A stretch of DNA of 64,000 bases from Acestrorhynchus altus (lineage: Eukaryota; Chordata; Actinopteri; Characiformes; Acestrorhynchidae): assembly GCA_034509495.1 (NCBI GenBank), contig CM067504.1:42194170-42258169 (forward strand), written 5' to 3'. A program made the translations under genes and the position numbers. Each line of letters opens with the position of its first letter. Position 1 is the stretch's first letter. Under the pieces are notes generated by a model. It was not told the DNA's origin. It worked only from the letters and a program-made list of their open reading frames with translations, and searched no databases. Of the stretch, positions 25,191-37,014 are shown in pieces.

Positions 25191-27000
25191 TGGCTTTTGG
25201 CAAACGGCTCCAGCGTCTGAACCACAACAGCCTGGAGGGCAGAAGTCTACAGATTGAGGGTGATGATGAGAAAAGTCCTCTGGTACCTAATGGTGAAGGA
25301 GCCACAGGGCTCACCTCAAAGAGGAAACTGTGGGAGTAGCCACTTTATCAGGTTTTAATTTGAGCTGTCTGCAAAGCCAGGCCTAAATAATGAGCAGATG
25401 GATGTGATTCCTACAAAACATCATTAAACTGGGAACGGGTCCACGCCTGCTGGGCCAGTTTAGTGCCCACAAATAAGCGTTTCCATATCTGCCCATTCTC
25501 TGTCTTTTTTCAAAAGTCCGTTTTTTGAGGGGTCTCTCTTTGTGTGGATTTTTTGGGGGGTGGGGGGCTTAAATGAACCCAGTTGCCATGACAACTCTGT
25601 TCCTCGCTTTGTACAGAGCAGGGTAACTGAATCCCGTTCTCCCCTTTTTTCTCCTCCCCATTTCAACATCAGTGCTGCGAGGCGAGCTTTGAGGGCTAAG
25701 CCGATTCCCAGCTGAAGCCCTTTTCTATTTCTGTCCAAACAGTTTCCAGCTTGTTTTGACTTCGCTGTGTAAAACTGCACTGACACTGACCGCAGCGATG
25801 ATGAGAGTAAGTGGGACCGAAGCCCCGGAGGAGCTTATATTTACAGCATTAAAGAAATACGTTTGCATTTAGGTGGACTGGCACCTACATGTGGACGTAA
25901 GTGTGTCCGGGGGAGTGTGGTGATGTTATGAACAGTGTGAATATATGATCTAAACCTAACCTGAACCTAACCCAAACCTAACCTCAGTAAAGTAGAGTTC
26001 TTGTGTGTTCCTCATCTTCATGTTCCACTGCTGAAGTGGCATTCCGGTACTGAAGAGCGGATACAATTCCCAGATGTTTTCTCGGTACTCCACAAAAACT
26101 GAGGATGCATCAGAACAGAAATTCGGCATTCATCGCAGATGCCCTGGCAGAAGACGCTGGTCTGACCCACAGATGCACGTTTTTAAGTGCTGTATTTTAA
26201 ATAAACGCTGCCTCTGGTTCTGCTTTTAATCATGAGGTGAGAAATGGGGAGTGAAGTTTTCAAATCGGAGTTCATTTGATCCAAACAGTGATTATTTATT
26301 CTGTTACGCTGTGAGACTCGGACGCCCCTCTGTGGCAGCTTTAGCTCAGCTGACACACAGCTTCATCCTCGTCTTCTGCTTTTGAGTTTTCTAGAACGTT
26401 CTTCCCAAAAAACAAGTCTGTTCTTGTGTCCTTAGTTTTGAGAACCCCCATCAGGAGAAAGGGGAAAATCCTGAAGGGCCGGTTGAATCCCGCAGTTTAT
26501 GAACACAGAGGAATCTGATGTAAACATTGAAGAAGATTCTTGGAAAGATATTATGTGAATGAGACCCAAAGTGTAAGCAGCAGAGCTCCAAGGTCCAGGG
26601 GTTGTGGTTTTGATCCGTGTTCCGGTCACTGTCTGTGAGGAATGTTTTCTATTCCTATGTCCACTCGGGTCATTTTCCTCCCACCTACACTATACTAATG
26701 ACTGTGGAAGAGCATGTTCCATTCCCCACGTTCCACCTTCAGAAATGAAGCCTGAAATTTTCCAGCAGTGCTGTAGAGACCAAGGCCACCTTCCTTGAGT
26801 TTACAGCCCAGAAGCTCAGATCTTCCCCTTGGATTCCCAGTTTGACTGGTCGTTGTATCAACAGTCCAAGTGCAGCTCCTCCAAATCCGATGAAGATTCT
26901 CCATATAATGACCAGAAAAGGCACATTGATGGAGGTCCAGCAGATGCTCTCATCATCTCCCACCTTTGTTCAAAATAGCAGAATAGTGTTTTAACAGCGA
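25191..27000. other. Intergenic stretch with no recognised feature
   Basis: Unique-looking DNA with only short unrelated ORFs. A short run of degenerate aacctaacc hexamers occurs near 25953-25985. Confidence 0.5.
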
Positions 27001-27320
27001 TTCACTCGTTTTGAAAAGAAATTCATGGGGTTTCTTAATTTAATTTGGATCACAGTCAAGTATTTTTCAGAACTTATTATTATAAATATCTAATCATAAC
27101 AATTAACTTATGAAAATTATTGCATTTTCAGCCCAAAAACCTTCTGTTTTCAGTCCTTTTGAGCAAAACATTCATATGAATATTTAAATTCTGTTCATAT
27201 TTACATCTCAAATGAAGACAAATGTGAGTGGCCTAGGATCTGAAACTATCTGCTACGTCTGACTGTCTTCTTTATAATTCTTTGGTGAATATAATTACAT
27301 CAACCTTATTTTCTGGGGAA
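27000..27320 (+). mobile_element. Partial copy of the dispersed element that hosts the GC-box minisatellite
   Basis: AT-rich segment with aatttggatcacagtcaa and aattctgttcatatttacat, the latter also present at about 12820-12845 in the same order after the related ttatttggatcactgtcagg. The minisatellite itself is absent here. Confidence 0.5.
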
Positions 27321-27892
27321 AAATTAAAAATGTGCCAATTATGGAAAACTGGAAAAATGATAGGAAGGAGGAAAAGGAGATGAAAGAGGAAAACGGGCTG
27401 TTCTGTCATTGAAACATCTGGGAATGGGCAGGGCTACACATCATACTAGTCAGCAGAGGCACCAGACCTGTGGTTTCTTCACTTCTGAGAGATGTTGCTC
27501 TGTCCATGTTCTGAATGGGTGTGTGTGGGAACCTGCAATGGACTGGTGTCCTGTTCAGAGGTGTCCTGCGCCCAGTGATGATGGGCAGGTTCCTGATCCA
27601 CTGTGACCCTGAAGATGAAAAATGAATGACAATAAAATATTCTTAAAAAATAAAAGACTAAAGTAAATTACCCAACAACCACATTACACCCACCATACAT
27701 TCAGTCATCCGTTCATCCAACCATCAATCCAAGATGTATGTGTTCATACTTATAAACAGTGTAATCAGTGACAGTGACAGACTGTAGCTTTGAACCTTCA
27801 TATTGTGTTTGACCTTCATATTGTGAAAACTAAGGGGAAAAAATATCTGTGATATTAGTTTATGGTGTGTGTCCAAGTGTGGACACCCCTTC

Positions 27893-28157
27893 CAATTAAA
27901 GCAGTGAGAATGATGGAGGTTCATCCAGTACTTCTGGGATGAGTTGGGAAGTTCAGGATGAGGAGGGGTGGTGATCCGCCAACATCCTGACCTCACTAAT
28001 GCTGTTGTTTCAGAATGCAATCAAATCCTCACAGCAAGGTTCCAGAAATGTCATCCCTGGACAGTTACTCCAACAAAAGCAGGACAAAATGTTTAATGCC
28101 CTTGATTTTGGAAAAAAAAAGTGAATGAGCACGTGTCCCATTACTTTTGCCCATACC
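27893..28157 (+). mobile_element. Partial copy of a non-autonomous DNA element (33.3-kb family)
   Basis: Shares with 33585-33820, in order, tccagtacttctgggatgag, ccaacatcctgacctcacta, caaatcctcacagcaaggtt and the end sequence cccattacttttgcccat. The 5' half of the element is missing. Confidence 0.7.
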
Positions 28158-29059
28158 GTGTAAATGTGTGCTCGGTCTTCTTTGAGCAGATATTACTGAT
28201 TATTATCATTTTCCTGAAAAACGAGGTGAATTTTTGAGCTTTTCATTCAAAATCTGTCACAAATAATTGTCCTTGGCTGATGTCCCTCCGACCGGTATTC
28301 AGTAAAGCCTGCATGCTCAACTTCTCTGTAACGTCCCAGTAAATCACTCCTCACTGAAACTGCAGAACGCTGTTCTCTTCTGCGCAAACCTTAAAGGTCC
28401 CATGAAAAGTCCCTCCCTGACAATAATTTAAAGTAAATGTAAATGCCAGACCAATATACTGCGCTTTACTGGGAGCTCCCCCGTTTACTCCGGGCTCTCG
28501 GCCACAACCGGGATGGAGAAAACAGTGTGGCGGGACAAAGGCCTTGTGTGTGTCACTGTATTTAAAACTGTATACTGGTAGATGGTGATGGTCATATCTG
28601 CTTTTTCCATATGCGGCTTGGAAAAGTGACATTGTCCTTGGAATCACGATTCTGTGGACTGGGCCACTGGAGTGAAGACTGACTTATTAAAGACCCAGAA
28701 GACCACCATCTATGATGAAGTAGTGAAACTGATGGGACAGTCTGGTCTCTGTGTTGTGGTCTCTTTAGGATTCTGACAAACCGATTGGCCAAGTTCACAC
28801 AGTAGAAATGTCCTTTACCATTAACTCCCAAACGTTTCCTTGTAGTACATGATCTATAAGAGTACAAAGGCAGAGCATGACAGGGATATTGGGATCTGGA
28901 GTGGAGGATCATCTAAATCCTCAGAGGAGAATGGAAATAACAGAACCTTTGTGGCAGAAGTCGAAATGGTTCTAGACGACACCCTGAATGCACGGTTTCT
29001 GATGAACCCATTTGAGTAGATTCTGCAGAGTCTCTAAGGTAACACCAGTCAGACCTGTC
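28158..29059. other. Intergenic stretch with no recognised feature
   Basis: Contains only short unrelated ORFs, the longest being about 106 codons on the minus strand at 28592-28912. That ORF resembles no family I know. Confidence 0.45.
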
Positions 29060-29315
29060 AGCTCCAGCAGTCAGACATGCAGCTCCAAGTCCCAGAGCTG
29101 GAGCTTCACCCATCAGATCTACAACTCCAGCTGTCAAACCTGCAGCTCCACCTCTCAGAACCACAGCTCTACCTCTCAGAACCACAGCTCTACCTGTCAG
29201 ATCTGCAGCTCCACCTCTCAGACCTGCAGCTCTACCTCTCAGACCTGCAGCTCCACCTCTCAGAACCACAGCTCCACCTCTCAGACCTGCAGCTCCACCT
29301 GTCAGAACCACAGCT
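29060..29315. repeat. 21-bp minisatellite (agctccacctctcagacctgc)
   Basis: About eleven units of 21 bp. The unit is a multiple of three and lacks stops in several frames, so it gives heptad-repeat ORFs on both strands (for example QLHLSDL on plus, GLRGGAA on minus). I see no start context, no homologous protein and no flanking exon signals, so this is treated as non-coding. Confidence 0.9.
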
Positions 29316-30040
29316 CTAGGTTGGTTTTACTCTGCTGATGTGTTGCTGCAGTAGTAATCCTGCTCAGAGGAACTGCAGGTTCAGATATTTGGTGTGTGTG
29401 CTTGGTTGAGGCCACAGTGGGGTGAAGCTACCTGTGGGATTATGACTGAATGCCTCTAAATCAGGATCCTGCTTAGATGGAATGATATCCGCAGGCAATG
29501 AGGACCTTGTGGTCTAGTGTAGCTGGGGAGGCGGTTCTCCCCTGTTGGGACGCTCGATATCAGTCCTGAGGTGCGGTCGAAAAAATGCTGCATCCCACCA
29601 CCAAGAAAACGTTACTGCATGTATGTGGTCAACGGTGCAAAATGACCTGCTTACCTCTGTACCATTTGAGGCAACTGACCTTTGGTTGACCCTGACATTT
29701 CGGGTTACGTCCTGGACGAGACTGAGGTGTTTGAAAGCGTTTGTATGGCAGAGTAAACAGATCACAATCACTAGCAAAATGACATCATATACGATTATTC
29801 TGGAGAATATATTAAATATTTCATCAATACATTAAAATCAATAACTGCTTTTCTTCTTCTACAGAAGATTTCAGTGACAGAAGGTTTTCTTATTTTACAC
29901 AACTTACACACGACGCAGAGTCTCGACTTCGGAGCTGCGAGGATAGAACAGAGTGAAAGTTGAGGTGGTGAAAATGGCCTTCCTTCCTTTAGCCTCAGGC
30001 AGAGAGAGAGGAGAGGAATCCGGAGACTAAGCTGAAACAG

Positions 30041-30458
<418 letters not shown>

Positions 30459-31016
30459 ATGTGGAACCCATTAAAATGCATTATGTCATTCTTTCTTTCT
30501 CTGGAGGTTGGACCCTTTGGTGGGCAGATAGCAGATCAGAGAAACCTCATATCTCTGCATCTCTGTCTCTCAGGCTTGTGTGTATTCAGTGACAGAGTCT
30601 GTGTAGGAGTGTCATATATAACAAGTCCTGTCCTTATCTTTAATTTAGACCTTCTGAATAAAGCACCTGGATTTCGAGACAGCTCCCCGGCCTCCTACTC
30701 TGACTCCAGACCCTCCAGCAGAACTTTCCACTCATACCATGAAAACGAAGGAAAAAGCATCTCTCTGTATGTTCAGCTCACAGTTCCAGTCCAGAATTCT
30801 CTGCAGCCACGAGAGAACTTCACACCTTCATTTTTATTCCATTTTCAGCACAATATGGGAATCATGACGGTGGCTGTTTAAAGAGCAGCTCCAGTCAAAC
30901 TCCTGAAACACATCAGTATCAGAAACACAGTCCGGTCGCTGGTACTTACACCACGTCTGTGTGTGTAGATCAACAACTATGAATCATATCCGTCTAAACT
31001 TATAATCATTTATTGA

Positions 31017-31018
<2 letters not shown>

Positions 31019-31090
<72 letters not shown>

Positions 31091-31100
31091 TGTGTGTGTG
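31019..31100. repeat. (GT)n microsatellite
   Basis: About 40 GT units with one gttt interruption. Confidence 0.98.
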
Positions 31101-32340
31101 ACTGCAGTGTCACAGGGTCATAAAATCATTCAACGTTAAAATTAGAGCCTGAGGCTGAAGTAGAAAATGACGGACCACTTGAAGAAGGAAGAAGGATGTT
31201 TGTTCTTGTTTCTCCAGGTCAAGAGCACTGCCTCCTCGATAGTGCCCTCCTTTATCTAGAGGTCAAATGCCTGTTGGCCAAGTTATAACGACCGCTCCTG
31301 GAGCCTGACAGTCCGGGTTTGTCCCAGTCTCAGGGTGTGTGTGAGGGGATGTGTGGGAGGTTGTACCTGGTAACTTTATCTTCTTCCTCCTTTGAGCCTT
31401 TCATCTCCACACAAAGCCCAGTCAGCTGTCACATTCTCTTTGATAGCATCCTCATCTCTCTTATGAGCTTCTTGTCCTCCACAGATCCTGTTCCAGAAGG
31501 AGTCAGTGGGAGTGTACAGTGAAGTTCATCTAAAAGTGAGTCCGGGTTTCTGGACTGCTTGTTGTCGTGGTGACATAAAGAGAAAAGAGCGATCGTGTCC
31601 ATTTCAAACTGCAGTTATTATAAAACGTGTGTCTTTTCGAGACACACTTTCATTTTAGAGGTTAAAAGTCATACATTTATGATATAATGCAAGTGGAGCC
31701 AAAGGTCTGCTGTGTCCTGCACTCCCTTTGTCCCTCCTTCTGTGTCTGCTTCCACATAGAATATAGATATAAAATATTAATATACAATTAAAATATAAAA
31801 TATTAAGCAATGCATTCAAACGATGATCTGAGGATCTCAGGTTCCGATCAGTTCTGGACTGATTGTACAATCAAACTTTGCCTTAGCAATGCAGATTCTC
31901 ACTCACCTTCACATCTGCCCACACAAAGCTCAGTAGATATCTGGCTGGTCTTTCCCGCGTCTCCTTCTAGATGGAAACCCGTCACCGAACTCTGAATCTG
32001 GACAAACAGAACTGATCTACCTGTCTGTAAAGTGCTCCTCTACTCCAGGCCTCTCGATGCCCATTGATTTTATCTGGAGGACGGAGTGCTGAAGGCAGGG
32101 CTGGATCATTGAATACTCCAGTGGGGCCAGTGACCAGTAGCCTATCACTGCAAGGTCCTTAGCAGCTCAAAGACTCAAGACAATCCTCTGCAGATGAAAA
32201 ACAAAGACAAACAGCCACTGAATATATACCTGCAGACCTTCAATAAGGACTACGTCCAAGGATTAACGCCCAGACCATCCACAGCTTCACCCTCAAAACA
32301 AAGCACGAACAAGCACTTCAGTCCCAAGCACGTCTGCACA
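31101..32340. other. Intergenic stretch with no recognised feature
   Basis: No gene, repeat array or transposon signature seen. AT-rich around 31750-31805. Confidence 0.45.
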
Positions 32341-32349
32341 CACTTATAC

Positions 32350-32440
32350 AGCGATCAACCATAACATTATGACCACCTCCTTATTTCTACATTCACTGTC
32401 CATCCTATCAGCTCCTCTGACCATACAGGAGCACTTTAGT
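32350..32440 (+). mobile_element. End fragment of the inverted-repeat element family
   Basis: Begins gatcaaccataacattatga, a form of the terminal repeat seen at 7352-7376. Continues into tcctatcagctcctctgacc, which matches the arms at 36.1 and 36.4 kb. Truncated after about 90 bp. Confidence 0.7.
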
Positions 32441-33004
32441 TCTGTAATTAGAGGGTGTGCAGGACAGTGCGAGATGAGAAGAGTGAAAGGAATGAGCGGC
32501 TTTCTTCATGGTGAAGAACATGAATCACAGGCAGTGAAGAGCATGAAGTGTGAGGAGGAAGAGCACAATAACTGGAAGATGAAAGGCAGTGATCATGTCA
32601 GCGTATGATTAGGAGGAATGTCGGTCAGCACACAGCATCTGCTTCCCTTTGCTCCAATTACTCAGCTCTCCCTCCTCTCAAGCCCATTTGCAGGGGTCGG
32701 AATTCTGTCCCTGCATTGTGGGCTTGCTCCCTGTGTCTCCTTTGATCAGATATGTAAACTGAAGTGTTTTTAAGGAAATATACTCAGGTGTCCTGGAGAA
32801 CATGAGCAGGAACGGCCTGCTGAGGTCTGGGGTTGAATTGAAAATGTTATGCTTCATCTACATTTCAAAAGGGAAGCATGTAGAACCTCTGGCCAAGGTC
32901 TGCATGATGTCCGTCTAGATCCCAGTGACCAGAGTGGTACTGATAAGAATAAAGTATCTATCAATCATCCATCACATCTCAACTACCTGCCTAATACACT
33001 GATC

Positions 33005-33240
33005 ATCAAAAAGAGTTGCACCCAGAAGGAATCGACAGACAGGAATGAAACGTGGTGGGTAGGTTTGACATCGTAAGACCGTGAATGCTCGACCGTGTGA
33101 CGTAAGTAAGGACGGGTCTTATTGCTGGTACTGGCTGACTATATAAGGTCGTCCCATTGCACCTGCTTTCCATTCTGACTGTTGGAGCTTCCTCTGCCAG
33201 TGAAACTGGTTTGGATGCAAACCAGTACATATATTTAACA
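33005..33240 (+). mobile_element. Possible DNA-transposon terminal fragment
   Basis: A stretch with caaaaagagttgcacccaga, ggtgggtaggtttgacatcg and a tatataag box resembles, from memory, a terminal region of fish Tc1-like elements. No transposase frame is present. Confidence 0.3.
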
Positions 33241-33328
33241 ATGAGTGGATCAACAGAAGTATCGAGCCCATGATTGGGAGACTAGATCAGCCATTCTCGC
33301 CTAGGATTCCAAAACAAGACACTCTACA

Positions 33329-33822
33329 TGTCCAAATATTTGTAGATATTCCTTCTAATGAATGCATTCAGCTACTTTAAGGTGCATCCATTGTTAACAT
33401 AGATGTGCAAATGCACACACAGCTGGTCTAGTCCCTGTAGAGAAGTTCTGCCAATAGAATAGGACTCTCTGGAGCAGATAAACAATCATGACTCTATTGT
33501 CTCCATGTCTAATAGCAAGTGTGGACTAGAGGGTATAAAGACCCCCAGCATTGAGCTGTGGAGCAGTGAACTGTGTTCTCTGGAATGATGGAGCTCCATC
33601 AGTACTTCTGGGATGAGTTAGGGAGTTGGGATGAAGTGGGGTGATGATCATCCAACATCCTGACTTTACTACAGCTCTTGATGCTGAATCAAATCCTCAC
33701 AGCAATGTTTCAAAATCTAGTAGAAAGTCTTCCCTGGACAGTAGAGACAACAAAACAGGACTTTGGAGGAAACAATGACTGAGGTGTCCCAGTTCTTTTG
33801 TCCCTATACTATAGTTGGTTAT
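33329..33822 (+). mobile_element. Near-complete non-autonomous DNA element, about 490 bp
   Basis: Begins tgtccaaatatttgtagata and ends with cagttcttttgtccctatac. It contains cacacagctggtctagtccc, ctgccaatagaataggactc and tgagctgtggagcagtgaac. Partial copies occur at 27893-28157 (3' half), 34535-34660 (interior, inverted) and 35640-35695 (5' end, inverted). No coding capacity. I recognise the family as widespread in fish but cannot name it. Confidence 0.75.
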
Positions 33823-34447
33823 GTCTGGATGGGTAGCCCACCATTCTTGTCTTATTGACACAACACTTGTCCAGTTTAACAGGGGTTACTGGTCCAGTTT
33901 TTCCTGGACCTAAACACGGCCATTATTGACTCACCTGTAAACTCTGAGCACTGAAAATCACACTCCTAAAGACTCAAACGCAACAAAACTTAAGCCAAAA
34001 CCTCATTTTCGAAGCGGCGCTTCTCTGTAAAGCAGCTTAACAGAGTGTGTTTGTTTCCCCACTGCGCATTCCAGAGACAGATCCTGGCTGGCCACTTCTG
34101 GGGCCGTTCCAGATAAGCGTGCTGGAAACTGGAGAGCAGAACTGATCAAAAACATTCCCAACATCAAACCCATCTCCTTATAGGGCGCTCACTTCACCCA
34201 CTATGAGGTCCAGATTCCCCCCCAAGCCAGCAGTGTGTCAATATGTGTGTATTTAATCACCTCTCCATATGTACACCATTACCGCTCTGTCCATTCCCCG
34301 GAAAAAGGGAATAATGTGTGTTGTTTTGTGTGAAGACAGGCCTGCATCTGAGAAAGGCCTTGATTATTGAAAGCTGAGCAGACGTTGTTCCAGGTACCTT
34401 TGAAGTGTGAGAGTGAATGAAAATCTGTATAATCTAAACCATTCAGG

Positions 34448-34451
<4 letters not shown>

Positions 34452-34490
<39 letters not shown>
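34452..34490. repeat. (CA)n microsatellite
   Basis: About 19 CA units. Confidence 0.97.
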
Positions 34491-34491
<1 letters not shown>

Positions 34492-34534
34492 TCCACCCCC
34501 AATCTCAGGCTTTACAGTTATGTCATTCCATACT

Positions 34535-34660
34535 GCCCTCTTCTGGTTGGATTAGGATTAGTCCTATTCTATTGGCAGTACTTCTCAACAGGGACTACAC
34601 CAGCTGTGTGTGCATTTACACATCTGTGTCAGCAATGGGTGCAGTAGCTGAAAGCTGAAT
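34535..34660 (-). mobile_element. Inverted interior fragment of the 33.3-kb element
   Basis: Reverse complement contains gtgtaaatgcacacacagct and ctgccaatagaataggacta, matching 33400-33470. Flanked by non-matching DNA, so truncated at both ends. Confidence 0.7.
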
Positions 34661-35639
34661 TAAGGGGAGATCGATTTGTTGTGGTAAATGATACTCGTAA
34701 ACATCTTCAGAATTGAACAAACACTGTCATTTAATATTGATTTTTGCATACAAACCATTTGTGCAAAATAGTTTTCTCACAATAGCCAAAGAAGAAGACG
34801 TCCAGGCCACACGGTCGGTATATTACAAGTGTAAACTCTTTCCATGTACACAACGCATTCGTAAAGACGCCCACTGCGCAGACAGCAGGGCAGCCGTTCA
34901 CAGTCTTTAAGATTAAGTGGTTTTTTGCTTTGTTGTAAAAGTGGGTCTGCTTAGAAAACAGCAGCCTGTAAGAAGGTCAGAGGTTCCTCCACACAGAGGT
35001 TTAAGAGCACTTATCATCGCACCACATCCCAACACGACGCTGACCAGTGGTTTGGGCAAACTGTTATGTCACATACCTACAGGTATCATAATACTGTAAT
35101 AAAAACTCCACACAAAGTTGTAGAAAAATAATCCACTGATATACTTTCAATTCAACTAAATGCAGGTTTAAACTCTGAGAATTCATTCATTAATTTGGTG
35201 AAATGACCTTCATCAACCTCAGGTTTGTTTGATATAATGACTGAAAACCAGCATCTCCTGAAGTGTAGAGAAGAGGTGGTCTCTTCATTTGTCCAGGACA
35301 TTAAATTTATGCTCATCAGTCTTCAGTGGAACATCATCATTATAAACTCTAAAGCACTTCTGGACCTGAATGACAGCCTGAACCATGATTGTCTGCAACA
35401 TTGGAAAAGGGGACGTGTGTGTGTGACAGCTGCATTCTAACTAATTAACACTGCCGAGTGGACGACGAAGCCCGTCTGGCCCGGCCGGAACACTGACGTA
35501 CTGTACTGTGATGACACTCGCTGGCAGATACAGTGTTTATTATGATCATCATAAAGAAAGAATAAGAAAAGGCTTCCTTTCCACAGTAACACAGGGACGT
35601 TCTCCCCCTGCTGGATCCGTGTGTACATTACACATTTAA

Positions 35640-35695
35640 GAAAATAGCTGAATGCTTTCATTAGAAGAGGTGTCCATAAATATTTGGACATCTAG
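35640..35695 (-). mobile_element. Inverted 5'-end fragment of the 33.3-kb element
   Basis: Reverse complement reads tgtccaaatatttatggaca then ttctaatgaaagcattcagc, matching the first 55 bases of the 33329 copy. Confidence 0.7.
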
Positions 35696-36081
35696 TGATG
35701 ATTATTAAGGTAACTTATTAAAGTACGGCACCTTCCTTTATATCGGACTTGCTGTTTTCACTCAATCGCTGCATTCCTCCAACCAGACGTTGTCCCACGT
35801 TCCCAGCTGAGATCTAAGAGGGTTGTGTTGCTGCACCCCTGTCCTGCATAGTTCAGTAGAAGTATAGATTCCGGCTTTATCAAACTCTGAAAGGCCTTGA
35901 TGATGAGCTCATTAGCCGAATCAGGTGTGCTGGGAGCAGGGAACGCTCTAAAATGTGCAACACAGAGGTGTCTTCAGGACCAGGGTTGTGAAACACTGTT
36001 CCATCAGACAATTCATACGTACACAGTAATAGAGTTTTACATATAAACAAAAATTGGTTCAATTCAACAACTACACTGAAG

Positions 36082-36455
36082 TTTCTCCTCTCTCTGTCCA
36101 TCCTATCAGCTCCTCTGATCACACAGGAGATCTTTGTGGTTCCATAATTCCAGACTGTAGTTCATCTGTTTCTCTGCAGACTTTATTCTCCTCCTTTCAC
36201 CCTGATCTTCAATGATCAGGACCCCACAGGACCACCACAGAGCAGATATGATGTGGGTGGTGGGTCATTCTCACACTGACTTGGTGGATCAGACACTGCA
36301 GTGCTGCTGGAGTTTGACTGATCATTGAAGATCAGGGTGAAAGGAGGAGAATAAAGTCTGCAGAGAAACAGATGAACTACAGTCTGGAATTATAGAACCA
36401 CAAAGAGAACCTGTGTGATCAGAGGAGCTGATAGGATGGACAGAGAGAGGAGAAA
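36082..36455. repeat. Palindromic element: two 138-bp inverted arms, 98-bp loop
   Basis: Arm 1 (36082-36219) and arm 2 (36318-36455) are reverse complements at about 134 of 138 positions with no indels. The four differences lie near 36128-36145. The loop (36220-36317) contains the aggaccaccacagagcagat region. The arms are the same sequence as the interior of the elements at 7.35, 24.35 and 32.35 kb, so this is a rearranged or foldback copy of that family. It lies 560-930 bp beyond the ror1 stop codon. Confidence 0.93.
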
Positions 36456-37014
36456 GAAGGATATATAAACAGAATTACGTTATGACTGAGTGTATATCTG
36501 AAATTGCTAAGGCAGCAACATTTAAATGAGAAGAGGTGGACAGTCTGCTGTCCACCACAGAGACTGCTGAAGGCTCTAGAGAGACCGATCTGTGTTTGTG
36601 TGTCCACTTTCTGTCTTCAGGAAGAGTTCAACATGAATAGTCCTCACATGAATAGAAAAGGCAACAAAGAGAAATGCTGCAGATGCAGAAACGTCTTGAG
36701 GCAGATGGTGAAAGACGTGTTGACTTATTGCTCTTATTTCAAGGCCACGTGAGGATTGCTTCGCAAGGAACTGTCGTTTTGCTCGAGCGTGCAGCAACAA
36801 AGGACGGAAGGAAAGAAATGTCTTCTTCAGGCATCATACCAACATCATCTAGAGAGGAGATGAGGAAACTGCTTTCCTTTCTTTTCACACTTTTCATATA
36901 AAACACATTAGCATATAAATCTTTACATTCTATTCAGGCTATTTTTAATTTACAACGTGAAAGAAGAACATTTTTAAAAATACCAATAATTATAGCAATT
37001 TACAAAAGGAACAT
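36160..37014 (-). other. ror1: Presumed ror1 3' untranslated region
   Basis: Sequence downstream of the ror1 stop codon, extent unknown. On the minus strand an ATTAAA lies at 36944-36949, only about 65 bases past the stop, and an AATAAA lies at 36182-36187 inside arm 1 of the palindrome. If the latter is used, the mRNA would include arm 2, the loop and about 60 bases of arm 1. No coding sequence seen. Confidence 0.4.

Noticed and set aside
25953..25985. Interstitial telomere repeat (aacctaacc hexamers)
   Set aside because: Only about five degenerate units and none is an exact run of the vertebrate CCCTAA repeat.
28592..28912. A 106-codon ORF on the minus strand
   Set aside because: No recognisable motif, no exon context, and located among decayed repeats.
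29060..29338. Heptad-repeat ORFs on both strands (about 80-130 codons)
   Set aside because: Both are by-products of a 21-bp tandem repeat with no stop codons; no start context or homologue.
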